A stretch of 64,000 nt of DNA, from NCBI GenBank assembly GCA_037903475.1, contig JBAJFG010000201.1, positions 310,001-374,000 of the forward strand. Direction: 5' to 3'. This document shows, piece after piece, positions 1 to 11,800 of the stretch (its first letter is position 1; each line of letters begins with the position of its first letter). Origin of the DNA: Ancylostoma caninum (taxonomy: Eukaryota > Nematoda > Chromadorea > Rhabditida > Ancylostomatidae). The position numbers and the translations under genes were made by a program. The notes under the pieces are model-generated. The model did no database searches, had not been told where the DNA came from, and saw only the letters and a list, made by a program, of their open reading frames with translations.

Positions 1-672
1 AGGAAAATGTGATTTTATTCTAGATATTAGTGCGCATTTCGTCACTTTAAATTTGGTGCGCAGTTGTTCACCTCAGGGAAGAACGAGGATCGTCAATATG
101 ACTAAAAATTGCAAAAAGAAAAAATTCATGATGATTACAAAGAGGAAGCATGCATATTGGATGTGATTTTTTCTGAGCTGCGCTACTAGCAGGCATTTAG
201 GTGCTCACGGGGAAATCTCAAAGTCTGTTTCTGCTCTGCTTTATTCTCGAGATTCATTAAAGTAAAATTTTTGACAAATTTGACGGTTCGTTTCTGTCCC
301 TAGCTCAGTGAAGTGATGATTTGAATTGAGCACTCTTCTCCTCAAAATTTCGCTATGAAAGCTACTCGCGCACTCTCCGTACCAGCAGAAGCCAGAGGCA
401 GAAGCAAAATGTCAAATTTGTGAAAATTCTCATTCTATTGAATCTCGAGAATAATGCATGCGTCAAAATTCTCCTGAAATTACCTAAATGCTTGTTAGTA
501 GCACAGGAAAAATCCACAGCCGAAGTGCATGCTTCCTTCTTGTAATCACCAGAATCCTCTTTTTTGCGATTTTTTAGATTTCTATCCTTGTTCCTCCCAA
601 GGGTGAACAACTGTTCACCAAAACCACTACAGCAAAACACGCACTAATATGTGGAATAAAAACACTTTTTCC
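1..672. repeat. Imperfect foldback (inverted repeat) element
   Basis: The segment about 1-325 is similar to the reverse complement of about 345-672. Shared blocks include GTTGTTCACC near each outer part, GGAAGCATGCA, GCATTTAGGT and TTATTCTCGAGATTCA near the centre, and ATATTAGTGCG at the ends. Arms look roughly 70-80 percent alike by eye. No coding capacity is credible; open frames here simply cross the palindrome. It is probably a decayed foldback transposon or an inverted duplication, and its left end may extend beyond the window. Confidence 0.65.
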
Positions 673-943
673 CTCTATTTGATAAATTGATGTAAGAGTT
701 CGACGAAAATATTCCCAAAAATATTGCATTCTGTGGTCTGAACGTGAGGAATGAGCGCAGTACCATTGAAAACTCTTTTCTTGGGGATTAGAGTAGAAGT
801 AAGGAAGAGAACGCTATCCCATGTCACATTCTCGAGTATTGTCCTGATAGCTCCTTCCATGCTTGGAATACGAATTTTATATTTTCATCAGTTAATCTCC
901 CAAAACTGGCAGCGTGCTAAATATGTAGCCGCCACTATATATA
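673..943. other. Non-coding interval, no feature recognised
   Basis: I see no gene, RNA or repeat terminus that I can support here; it separates the foldback element from the TA-flanked MITE. Confidence 0.5.
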
Positions 944-1212
944 CAGTGGACGGCAACGGCGCTGGCCCATCTGCGGCCTCGACAGGGACGCAACGCGACC
1001 GCGCCGCGCGCGCCGGGATCGGTGCCATCACCTGCGGAATGCTATTTCTAGGGCCTTTTCTCTCCGATTTACTCGAAAATACTTAGAATCGATTAGAAAA
1101 GCTGTAAGAAATGGCATAACAGCAGCAGAATACAAGGTTACGGCGCGCGCGGCGCGGTTGCGCGACGTCCTTCTCAAGGCCGCAGATGGGCCAGCGCCAT
1201 TGACGTCCACTG
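944..1212. mobile_element. TA-flanked MITE with about 75-bp terminal inverted repeats
   Basis: Both ends carry TA (942-943 and 1213-1214) next to CAGTGGACG / CGTCCACTG. The left arm (944 to about 1018) and right arm (about 1139-1212) are near-perfect reverse complements, including CGCTGGCCCATCTGCGGCC and the GC-rich CGCGCCGCGCGCGCCG. A TA target and a CAGTG start are typical of Tc1/mariner MITEs. No transposase is encoded. A diverged copy lies at 36404-36663. Confidence 0.85.
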
Positions 1213-1300
1213 TACATGAAGTGCAGGCGGTTCAGAGAAGGGTCGGTATTGGTGTGTTCACAGAGTAAAGGTAGGCTTCGCAGTTGTGCACTATCAAGCA

Positions 1301-2020
<720 letters not shown>

Positions 2021-2023
2021 ACT

Positions 2024-2770
2024 TCGTCTGTCACGTGTGTGTGTCAGAAACGAAATTCCCTGACTGGCCAGTGATGGTGATTACGAGGTCAACAAGATGA
2101 TAGGGACGGGTGTGGTGAGGTTCAGAGAATGGAGAGAAGCTCTAAAGGATGGGGAAGTGGAGAGCGGTGAGTGCACCGCGCTGTGGAGGGTGCGCCGGCG
2201 CCGAAAAGTGGGGAAAGGCCTGGAGTCGGGTCCAATGATGTGATAAAGCTGCGCCGGCGTCCAAAAGTGGGGAAACGCCTGGAGTCGGGTCCAAAGGTGT
2301 GATAAGTGTGCGATGGCGTCCATAAGTAATAGGAATTCGCTAGGCGGGTCTATTTCTGCATGAGGGGTACGCCTATCCTGTTTCGGCGGACCCTCCTACT
2401 TAAATCACCTAGATGTACATTGTTTCCTTTCGTATCCGTGTTCTCTTCCCATTCAGTTTGTGTCTGAATGAACCACTCCTTCCTTTCCCTTTATATACAC
2501 CGGTGGAACCTTATCATTTGAATTACCACAACAACCAGTTGAGCCTAAATCATTTCAAGATAACATTTGTACTGAATTGGTTATACTCAGTTCTTCACGG
2601 CCAATAACTTCGCTCATATAGAAGAGTATAACTTCGTTCATGTGAAGGGAAAGCTACCACCTACGGGACCAAGGGTTTCTCAGGAGAGCGATAAATCTGC
2701 GTGGAACGATACAGATTTTATCAAGGCATTTACACTTTTGTGTTTGCTTTCAACCGGACGGCCAGACTGG
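2024..2770 (+). mobile_element. Helitron-like element carrying the 59-bp minisatellite (copy 1)
   Basis: Begins in GTCTGTCACGTGTGTG...GAAACGAAATTC, carries 59-bp units at about 2170-2320 (CGCCGGCG, GAGTCGGGTCCAA), then a conserved non-coding block (GGAATTCGCTAGGCGGG, CTAGATGTACATTG), and ends GGCCAGACTGG|T at 2770/2771. Copies at 36784-37405, 4596-5445 (minus) and from 59561 (minus) share the same end. Other copies keep a hairpin just before the CTGG; here its left arm is missing. CTRR before T is the Helitron 3' rule. No Rep/helicase is encoded, so it would be non-autonomous. Confidence 0.5.
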
Positions 2771-2959
2771 TAATAAGCTATTGTGACATTTCCTGAAAGC
2801 ACATGCAATTGACCAAATTGAATGTTTCCTAACTTTCTTCCATTATTCTCGAGATTTACAAGTAGTGCGGGTGCACTGATGACGGGCAAATGTGCCGGGC
2901 TCCATAATTCAGGAAAAAAAACACCAGAACACCAGGATAGGAAACCACTGATCGAGAAA

Positions 2960-3960
2960 GGGTCCGCCGTGCTCCAACAATGGAGAAACGCCAACATACG
3001 GGTCCACGGATGGAGAATAGTTACGCCGTGGCCCAGTTATGGGGAAAACGCATAAGGGTCCACGGATTGAGAACGGGTCTATCATGGCCCAATAGTGGGG
3101 AGAACGTCAGGATACGGGTCCATGGCTGGAGAATGGGTCTGCCGTGGCCAGTAGTAAGGAAAACGCCAGGATAAGGGCCCACGAATGGAGGATTGGTCTG
3201 CCGTGGCCCAGTAGTGGGAAAAACGCCAGTGTACGGGTCCTCAGATGGAGAATGGGTCTGCCGTGGCCAATAGTCGGGAAAACGCTACGGTAAGGGCCCA
3301 CGGATGGAAGATGGGTCTGCCTTGGCCCAGTAGTGAGAAAAACGCCAATATACGGGTCCTCAGATGGAGAATGGGTCTGCATGCGGCCAGTAGTTGGGAA
3401 AACGCCAGAATATTGATCCATGGATGGAGAATAGTTACGCCGTGGCCCGTTATGGGGAAAACGCATAAGGGTCCACGGATTGCGAACGGGTCTGATTTGG
3501 CCCAACCGTGGGGAAAACGTCAGGATGCGGGTCCATCGATGGAGAATGGGTCCGCATGGGCCCAATATTGGGGAAAGCGCTGGAATATCCTCCCCTGGCC
3601 CAATAGTGGGAACAACGCGAAGATACAGATCTACAAATGGAGGATGGGTCTTCCCTGGCCCAAAAGTGGGGAAAGCGCCTGGATATGGGTGCACGGATAC
3701 AGAGTGAGTCGCATGATTCCCATCAGTGGGGAAAACGCCAGCATACGGGTCCACCAGTGGCGAACGCGGGCGGGGGAGGGGGGGGGGCACATCCCCCTAG
3801 AATGGGTCGCCAAATTTTCGAAATTACTTTACAATACAAATAAAAATCTTGTATTAGTTATTATTTTTCCCACGCCCCCCCCCTCCCGCCCACTTCCTGC
3901 GTCCGCCGCTGGGGTCAACGGATGGAGAATGGATTCGCCGTGGCCCAGTAGTGAGGAAAA
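2960..3960. repeat. 60-bp minisatellite array
   Basis: Degenerate tandem units with core GGGGAAAACGCCAGGATACG, GGTCCACGGATGGAGAATGG and TCTGCCGTGGCCCAGTAGTG. The reverse complement of the same unit makes up 6000-6689 and 18430-18825. Open frames of 100-290 codons on both strands arise because the 60-bp period is a multiple of three; they are not genes. Confidence 0.9.
3755..3911. mobile_element. hAT-type MITE inserted in the 60-bp array
   Basis: Termini CAGTGGCGAACGCGG and CTGCGTCCGCCGCTG are imperfect inverted repeats of the hAT CAGTGGCGGA type. Flanks are GGGTCCAC (3747-3754) and GGGTCAAC (3912-3919), a 7/8 match to an 8-bp target duplication. The interior is G/C homopolymer plus AT-rich sequence (CCAAATTTTCGAAATTACTT). 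Relatives lie at 32744-33034 and from 41688. Confidence 0.75.
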
Positions 3961-4595
3961 CACCAAGGCGCACGTCTACCGGTGGAGTAGGGGCACGCTA
4001 CGCGCTCATTTGTATCTCAGTCGACCACCTCCTCTTCCTCCTTGTACATTGAAGCAGAAGCTCACCAGTTGGACTATCTCAACAACGTGGAGCTTGAATC
4101 ATTCTAGGTGATTATTTACACGGCATTGGTTACAGTGTTGTTCACAAGTAAAGTCATGTGAAAGATACTCCTGCGCTGAAGTCATGTGAAAGATACTCCT
4201 GCGCAGAGTTGAAAATGGCCGCTCGTAACGGGTCCATAGGCATGTAAGAAATGTGACAAAAAAGTAGGTAGTATCATTGTATCGGAAATTAGCTTTACCT
4301 GTATGTGCGTGATTAAGAACTTACAAGCAAGTCTAGGACTACGAGAAGACTCCAAGCCCGACGTTGAAGAGGCGACCAAACCCGTAGAATATACGTAACT
4401 TATGAGAAAGTTTTTGAATTTGAGCTCAGTTAATGATTAATTTTGCTTATTTGCTAATTTTCTAAGCATTTTGCACGTGTGAAACTTTTGCACAACCTCA
4501 AGTGGCTGCCCCACCCCACTTTCTAGCGTCCCGAAGGGGCGCTAGTAATAAGAAATGCCGACAATGCTCTCCGTGATCGTACTTCTCCAACTTTA

Positions 4596-5445
4596 CCAGT
4601 CTGGCCTCCGGCGAATGCCGGACTTCCAGACTTCTATTGATGCTCGCTTCGCTCGCATACTGCAAGTTGAAAGCAAACACAAAATAGTAAATGGATTGAT
4701 AAAATCTGTATCCTTCCACGCAGTTCTGTCGCTCTCCTGAAAAGCCCTTGATCCCGTAGGTGGTAGCTTTCCCCATATGAACGAAGTTATGCTGTCCTAT
4801 ATGAGCGAAGTTAGTGGCCGTGAAGAATTTAGTGTAACCAATTCAGTGCAAATGTTATCTTGGAATGATTTAGGCTCAAATGGTTGTTGTGGTAATTCAA
4901 GAGATAAGGGTCCACCGGTGTACATAAACGGAAAGGAGGGAGTGGTTCATTCAGTCACAAACGGAATGAGAAGAGAACACGGATACGAAGGGAAATAATG
5001 TACATCTAGGTGATCTAGGTGGGAGGGTCCGCCGAAACAGGGTAAGCGTACCCCTCATGCAGAAATAGGCCCGCCTAGCGAACTCCTATCACTTGCGAAA
5101 GCCGGCGCATTCTTATCACACCGCCTGACCCCACTCCAGGCGTTTCCCCACTTTTGGACGCCGGTGCACTCTTATTACACCGCTGGACCCGACTCCAGGC
5201 GTTTCACCACTTTTGGACGCCGGCGCACTCTCATCACACCATTGGACCCGACTCCAGACGTTTCCCCGCTTTTAGACGCCGGCGCACCTATATCACGCCG
5301 TTGGACCCGAATCCATGCGTCTCCCTGCTTATGGACGCCGGAAGATCCTTATCACACCGCCGGCGCACCTCTAACATACACTATCCCCTAGTCCCTATCC
5401 GCATCATTCCTCGTCCGCCTCGTTCCTCATCTTCGTTATAAAGGT
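4596..5445 (-). mobile_element. Helitron-like element with the 59-bp minisatellite (copy 2, reverse)
   Basis: The 3' terminus is at 4596: on the minus strand, a hairpin (AGTCTGG...CCAGACT arms) then CTGG followed by T. The conserved block and 59-bp units (about 5095-5360) follow. A second copy of the terminal hairpin (5449-5484, CCAG at 5447) abuts its far end, so two elements are probably in tandem or nested. Confidence 0.5.
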
Positions 5446-5446
5446 A

Positions 5447-5747
5447 CCAGTCTGGCCGTCCGGCTTACGCCGGACTTCCAGACTTTTGTAATGCTCGCTT
5501 TGCTTGAATGACTTTATCCCGTTTCATCCAGGCTCACAGCCACGCCACTTTTTTGCTATAATGCGTGCCTCATCCTTTCCTTTGTTCTTCCTCATGTAAA
5601 ACTGGACATATCAAATGAGATTAGCTGCAACCCTCAGGGCAATTTTATCTTTCGCACAAATGACATTGAGATAGCTATTTGTAACTACATGTAACCGATC
5701 CAACCTGGAATGATTACAGGAAATGGTTTACCATTCTTTGTCTGTTA
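5447..5747 (-). other. Second terminal hairpin plus unassigned sequence
   Basis: Begins with a Helitron-like 3' hairpin (5449-5484; GTCCGGC / GCCGGAC inner stem) and continues into sequence with no recognised coding content before the next element at 5748. Confidence 0.35.
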
Positions 5748-6689
5748 CTAGTGCCCCTTCGGGACGCTAGAAAGTGGGGTGGGGCAGCCACTTGAGGCAT
5801 GTGCGAAAGCTCCACACGTGCAAAATGCTTAGAAAATTAGCAAATAAGCAAAATTAATCATTAACTGAGCTCAAATTCAAAAACCTTCTTATAAGTTACG
5901 TATAAGAGAAGCAGAACAAATCTTCCAATGGGCCCAAACATGAAGTCCTTCTTATGAGTTGAGTATGCGAATGAGAAGTTCGTTCCCCATAGTATGGCGT
6001 ATTCGTGCGTATTCCTCACTACCGGGCCAACGCAGACGCGTTCTCCATCGGCGGAACTGTATCCTGCCGTACCCCACATTATTGGACAAAGCGAAATTGT
6101 ATCCGAGTGTTTTCCACACTACTGGGCCGCAGCGGACTTTTCTTCATCGGTGGACCCGTATTCTGGCGCGATCTTCACACATTAGGCCTGAACCGTATCC
6201 TGGTATTCTCCACTTTACTGAGTCACAGCGGACCAATCCTATGTTGGCGGACCCGTATCCTGGTGTTATCCATACTACTGGGCCACGGCGGGCCCTTCCT
6301 CCATCAGAGCGCCCGCATTCTGGCACCTTCCTCACAGTTAGGGCAAGCCGGATCCGTTCTCCAGGGGCGGGTTCGCATCCTGTCATTCTCAACACTAAAG
6401 TGAACCCGTATCCTGGCGTCCCCCACACCACTGGGCCACGGTCGGCCCTTTCTCCATCGGTGGACCCGTATCCTGGTGTCCCCGGCACCATTGGGCCCTC
6501 GCGGGCCTTCTCTCCATAGCTGGACCCACGTCATGGCGTTCCCCACAGCACTGGGCCACGGCGGGCCCTTTCTCATCGCTGGACCCGTGTCATTGAGTTC
6601 CCCACGGCACTGGGCCACGGTGGGCCCTTTCTTCATCGGTGGACCCGTGTCATGGCGTTCCCCACAGCACTGAGCCACGGCGGGCCCTT
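5748..6689 (-). mobile_element. 60-bp-minisatellite Helitron-like element (copy D), part left of the LTR element
   Basis: Reverse copy: the hairpin terminus ACTAGTGCCCCTTCGGGACG is at 5747-5766, then the conserved tail in reverse (AGCAAATAAGCAAAATTAATC), then 60-bp units from about 6000. The array stops at 6689 where the LTR element begins and resumes in the same 60-bp register at 18434. This is the pre-insertion target. Confidence 0.6.
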
Positions 6690-7396
6690 TGTCGGAGCAT
6701 AGATCATCATTGTCAGAAGATAGGTCGCCATCGCCCTGTACCGGGTGGTGGAAGGTGAGGCTGAATAAAAGGACCGATCAAAAACTGAACCTATCAAGTT
6801 CGGGCACGCTATATAAGCCCGAAGATACTTGGCCTCATATTCCACTTCCCCTTCCACTCACCTCTCGCCCAAAATCAGAAATTTCCTTCTCTCCGTCATC
6901 TCCTCGTTCCTCTTCGTCGGATAGTTCTTCTCGCAGCCTCCTTTGGCCGTTGCCGGAACGGCTCTCAACGCCGCCGCCTCCGGCGCCGGTTGTGACGGCC
7001 AATCCTGGGCCGGTTCCATATTTTCCGGCCCCGGCCACTCGGCCGGGACCGTTTGCTCTGCCGGCCCAGGCATTCCATCACGATTCTAGATACCCAGCTA
7101 TGTAGTCACTTGCCTGATGTGTGTTGAAGTTAATAAATGTTCGGAGTGGATATTGTAGGACGGACACAGCTAATATCCTTGTTAATCACACAAACCGTTC
7201 GCAACATTTTTTCTTCCTCGGTCGAGTAATTAGTCATCATGCGAGATGGCTCGCAGATGCGTGGCCACGACCTAGGAAACCGGGCAGCGGGGTCAGGCCA
7301 GGGTCGCACACTTCTTAAGGAACCCACATAAATAATGAGCTCTCTTAGTGGCCCGTTCTATCTTTACTTTAGTTGATAGATGGGACGGACGCTACA
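6690..7396 (+). repeat. 5' LTR (707 bp)
   Basis: Identical to 17723-18429 except for two substitutions that I can see (TCCTTG/TCCTCG and GGTCGAG/GGTGGAG). Ends are TGT...ACA. It contains a TATA box (TATATAA, 6810-6816) and an AATAAA poly(A) signal (7132-7137). The 4-bp CCTT at 6686-6689 is repeated at 18430-18433 after the 3' LTR as target duplication. The LTR also carries a Pro/Ser-rich open frame to 7105, matching the end of the 3' ORF. Two differences in 707 bp imply a recent insertion. Confidence 0.97.
6810..6816 (+). promoter_or_regulatory. TATA box of 5' LTR
   Basis: TATATAA about 120 bp into the LTR, duplicated at the equivalent position of the 3' LTR; placed upstream of the AATAAA as expected for U3-R organisation. 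Confidence 0.6.
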
Positions 7397-7414
7397 TGGA
7401 GGTTCCGGCATCCG
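7397..7414 (+). other. Primer-binding site candidate
   Basis: TGGAGGTTCCGGCATCCG starts immediately after the LTR's terminal CA with the TGG expected to pair with a tRNA CCA end. I could not assign the tRNA with confidence. Confidence 0.45.
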
Positions 7415-7923
7415 AACTTCACGTCTACGGAGCACTATAAAAGACGACCCCAGGAGCCATCGACATCACTCGCCAGTATCTCTTCCCATCTTCTTTGCAT
7501 CTCTCTATTCTCTCTCTCCTCTCCCCCCCCCCCTCTTTGGAAACAAAAAAAACACAGGCCAATTTTGAGTAAACGAAATTTTTAGCCCAGCGCGCGGTCG
7601 CCTCTCCTCCTCATTTACTCTCTCGCTCCGGTGGAAAGCCATGGGCAATAGGAAATCAAGTACAAGCAAAATAGGAAAAATGCGATTATTTTGGAGGGAC
7701 TAAGAGCGGCCAGGAGGGTAAAACCTCCAACGGGTCCGTAGTAGATCTCTATATTTTTGAGCGAGACAAAACCCTGGCCAGGTGGGTGCTCGCTTCCACC
7801 ACGTAAATTTAAATAAGTATACAAGATTTTGAGCACCTTGTGATAATAGCGCGCCTCTCTCTCTCTTTCTTTCTCTGTAACTTTAATCGGATAAAGGCCT
7901 GGGAAAATTCAAAATATTCCAGA
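7415..7923. other. Retroelement 5' leader
   Basis: Non-coding leader between the primer-binding site and the first ORF, with C/T-rich runs (about 7500-7545). Packaging or splice-donor signals cannot be assigned by eye. Confidence 0.4.
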
Positions 7924-8571
7924 ATGGAGACCCTCGAATTTTTGCTGTATATCCTGAGATATCTGGCTGACGACGTGCCCCCCGAACCCGAGGAAGCAAC
8001 GCAGGAATGGAAGATGGCGCAGCAAGAAAATTTGGCGGTTATACCGCCAGAGCTAAGCGGCATAAGGAAATTCGCTAAAATTTTTCGCTTGTCGACGTTA
8101 ATTGAAAAGCTCGCCAAAAAGCGGCTAGATGATTTAAACATCACTAGCCTGCGTTACTGGGTGCAGCAAATTTTTGAAGCAGCTACGATCGTATATAATG
8201 GGTCCTGTGGGAAGATCGTCCAGGACCACTTGCAGCACCGCGTTCGTAATGATGTTGATGCCGCCACTTGCCGCTTCCCTTGCAGGTACTGCTCCATCAG
8301 ATGGCACACCATGGTGGAGCATCTCGATGAGAGATTTGGCGCCACTCTCCACCATCCACATGCCCCACTCTTGGACTTTTCGGCGAAGCGTTCCTGGTCG
8401 AACATGATGGCAATCGAGCAGGTGTGGGTTGTGATGCCCCACCTGCCCAGAATGATTGAGAACCCGCAAATACCGCCAGTAAAGCGGGTACCGACGGAAC
8501 CGTTTCATATCCCGGACAACCCCGATTGGAACGGTAGAAGGATCCCGAGAGGGAGGAAAATACCCCAATAA
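7924..8571 (+). CDS. Retroelement ORF upstream of gag, unknown function (215 aa)
   Basis: A single open frame from ATG at 7924 (METLEFLLYI...) to TAA at 8569-8571; the frame is open from 7840 but this ATG starts the coding-like part. The protein has an acidic stretch (about residues 16-24), a Lys-rich helix-like segment (about 55-70), a Cys/His cluster near residues 115-133 (CRFPCRYCSIRWH...H) that could bind zinc, and a basic, Pro-rich C-terminus. It lies between the 5' LTR and gag, a position used for accessory genes in few retroelements. I recognise no family. It could be an accessory factor or an exon joined to gag by splicing. Confidence 0.6.
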   Translation: METLEFLLYILRYLADDVPPEPEEATQEWKMAQQENLAVIPPELSGIRKFAKIFRLSTLIEKLAKKRLDDLNITSLRYWVQQIFEAATIVYNGSCGKIVQDHLQHRVRNDVDAATCRFPCRYCSIRWHTMVEHLDERFGATLHHPHAPLLDFSAKRSWSNMMAIEQVWVVMPHLPRMIENPQIPPVKRVPTEPFHIPDNPDWNGRRIPRGRKIPQ

Positions 8572-8874
8572 ATGATAACGTTCAAGCCACGATAAAACTA
8601 TTTCATTTCTAGTGTCTGTGTCGTTTTAAGTCGCGATAAAACTGTTTTATCCCTAGTGTTTGTTTTTATAAGCAAGAAAATACGCACACAATCGTCCGTC
8701 AGACAAAAATCCACAAATTAAGTTAAACCGATAAAACAAACGCAGGTGACTACATAAGGTGAATAAAACAACCGTGCCTGGTCTATTAATTGTGATTCAT
8801 ATCTCCTTCTCATCGCTCGAGTCTGCACTTATACCTCGCAACAAAACATGCAAATTTCTTTTAATAACTTTTAG
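8572..8874 (+). promoter_or_regulatory. Intergenic region before gag with splice acceptor
   Basis: Holds a short direct duplication (CGATAAAACT...CTAGTGT, about 8592-8665) and ends in AACTTTTAG|A at 8874, a plausible nematode 3' splice site. The gag frame opens exactly after it (8875) and is coding-like (basic, Arg-rich) upstream of the first ATG. This suggests gag mRNA is cis- or trans-spliced here; inference. Confidence 0.4.
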
Positions 8875-11800
8875 AAACTGCCGTCTTCGAATAAAGATAG
8901 AAATACTCCATCCGATCGTGAGAAACGACGTCAACAGCGAGAAGAAGCCCGAGAGCGTAGATTGGTACGGCCTACAGCAGAGCAGTCCCCTCAGTCCGTC
9001 GTAGAAAAGAGCGAATTGTCTAGAACTACCAGCATGTCAGAAGGCAGTAGCGCAAACATCCCAGAGCTAGGACAGTCAATCGATCACAACCAAATTTACC
9101 TCGCGTGCAAGATGCTCGGTAACAGGATTGACAAGTTCTCTGGAGCGGGCGAGAAAACTTTTGAAGAGTTTTTGGAAGAATACACGGATTTGATCCAACG
9201 ATTTTCGATTCCGCACTCGGTTGCAAAAAGCTTCCTTCCACTGTATCTGACGGGTGGCGCGAAACTCCGCTTACAGCAGATTGAGGACCACGAAAAACTG
9301 CCTTGGAAAGAACTCGTAACGGAACTAGCGAAACGCTTCAAGAGTCAAGCACTTTTGAGTAACTTGCGTGATGAGCTGCACAATATAGTGCAGGGAAAAG
9401 ATTCTGTCGGCGAGTTTGCGAAGAAAGTCTTTAGCAAAACCAAGATCGCATTCCAAGGCCAAGGCGACAGGGTAGTTTCGCGCATGGCCATTGACTTTTT
9501 CGTCAAGGGATTGAACCCCGAAATACGAAAAGCCATACGTCGCTTGCCGGATACGGAAGACTTCGAGGTAGTCGTTTGCAACGCGGAAAAAGAGTCTCGC
9601 ATTTTAGAACAGGAAAGACGAGAAGATCGCGATACCATCCAAACAATCAACGCGCTTATAGCGGATGAAAAACTCAGCCGACTCGAACAACAGCTGAGCG
9701 GCATGAAGGTCACCGCGCCGAGACCACACATGCCAATGATACCACCGCGGATGGGAAACAGGTTTCGACAGCCAAACCCTGGAAGATTCCGGAACCTGAA
9801 TTTCAACACCAACCAAAAACCTTTCGGCGGACAACCAACGGCAAATCCACTACGGCGATTTAACTCTAACAGCTTTAGAAATCGCCCATTTTGGAACAAA
9901 CCAAGATCTCGATTTGTACCACGACCGCGAACCTTCTGTAACTGCCCAGCGGCATGTCACCAGCCGAATATGAGTTGTACAAACTGGCACAATCGCCCGC
10001 AACAACAGCAGCCAGGGCCTAGTTCCTCAACATGCGCCAACACCTCCTTTTCAGGAACGCACCTTCTGTGCCTAGCAACGCTGGTCTTCACACTTCTTAT
10101 ACCACTAACAAGCGCTCAACATCAGATTTGCGGTATCAATCCGTATTCAAACGTGTTTTCCCTTCCAGAGGCATTGGACTGCACCGTCTCCCAGGATACA
10201 GCTATGATCCGGACTACGATCCAGCTCTTCACTCAGCAGCCCAATCCACTGCTTCTGAAAGCAACAAAGTGCTATCGGGATGTTCTCGAGGTTTCCGTGA
10301 GCAACTTCCTTTACATACGCACGACAAGAACGGTATTAAACCGCTTTCGTATATCAATTCCAAAAGAACTCTGTCAGTCTGCACGCGTTACCGGGAAAGT
10401 GCATGATCATACGCTGACGACGATTTCAGCAGGACTGCAGATGACCGATGAAGTCGAGGATGAAAACGTCAGTGTACCACTGTGGGGAACTGGGAAATAT
10501 CTCCGCAGCATATACTCAATGGAGACGGGACAAATTGCTTCATTCGACGGCCGATCAGTTACCAGCTCCCTAGGGAATCTAGAGAATTGTACGTTATCGG
10601 ACGGATCGTGCCAAACAGGAAATCATACCATCATCTGGGAACCTATCAGCGTAAGACCGACCTGCAGATATGCGCTAGCCGGCACCTACGAAGCACTCGT
10701 GACTCTGAGTCACATCGTATTGCCACATCCCGACCTCGTTTTCCAGTTCTCCAACGACTATCTGCTACATCAACAATTGACGGAACACTGTTTTCTGGGA
10801 AACGATTACCTCACTACTTCCAATCATGTCATCACCTTCCCTTACATCCCTCCGGACCTTATGATCCACGACTACATTCTGCGAATGGCTCACCGCAGGA
10901 GGATGAAGCGTGCCACACGCTACCTGACAGATAGATACGGACGTACTTCACGATTCGAACTGATATCGCCAGAACCGGTTCCTATCATCCGACGACTTTT
11001 TGGAATCGATGCGATGGATCAACTTCCTCCTTTTCGCACGCGACCTATTGTAAGAAGAAGAATCCTGTTGGATATGGAGCGATGGAACGTCACCAATAAT
11101 GACTTTGCAAGAAGAGCCCGATTTTACAAGATTGATGATCCCCGACTAGTGGTCCTCCGTACCATACGATACGCCGAATACCGAACCAAACAACTTCTTC
11201 GGTTCAGGAAACTGGGAGAACGAAGACCATTGAACTACGCAGAAAGAAACATCAAACGAGACTTGGAACTAGGAATATCGCCAGTTTTTGATGAATATCT
11301 AGACGCGGAATTCGGCAAAGTACCATTCAACGTCCCAGGATCACTGAAGCCTGGTTGGGATCTCCAGGTACCATACTTTGAGAAGAAGACCGCCGCCACT
11401 ACAACAACTTCTTCCTCAACATCTACCACGAGCACAACAACACCCGCCCGAGCAACACCCCAGCCTACAACTCCACAGACGACGACACTTCTCCCGACCA
11501 TATCTCGCACGCGAGACACTTCTCCTACAACCTCATCCATCACTAGCGCCGCAACAATGACGACGCCACTTTTTATCCCATCAACATCAATCATCCCGCG
11601 TCCAACACCAGTTGATCGCCCCTGGACAAAGCTAGCATCGTTACAAGAGGAACTTACCGTACCACCAATTCCTCCATGGATGACAAAAACCACCGAGAAG
11701 ACGACGATAATGATCCGCACATCTCCTACTACAACCACGAAGGAAATGACCACGGCAACAACGACTACCATCCCAGTCTCTTCTCAACAGTCGCCTTCAC

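Larger units (their letters stand above)
2778..4545 (+). mobile_element. Helitron-like element carrying the 60-bp minisatellite (copy A)
   Basis: Starts near ATAAGCTATTGTGACATTTCCTG (shared with 57556), carries about sixteen 60-bp units (about 2960-3960), then a conserved tail (GAGCTCAGTTAATGATTAATTTTGC, GTGGCTGCCCCACCCCACT). It ends in the hairpin CTAGCGTCCCGAAGGGGCGCTAG at 4523-4545, followed by T. Four copies in the window lose similarity just after this CTAG|T, which defines the terminus. It is interrupted by a hAT-type MITE at 3755-3911. No protein is encoded. Confidence 0.5.

Noticed and set aside
3107..4111. Repeat proteins encoded by the 60-bp arrays (also 5959-6678 and 18402-18828)
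   Set aside because: The 60-bp period keeps frames open on both strands; degenerate units and several competing frames argue against coding.
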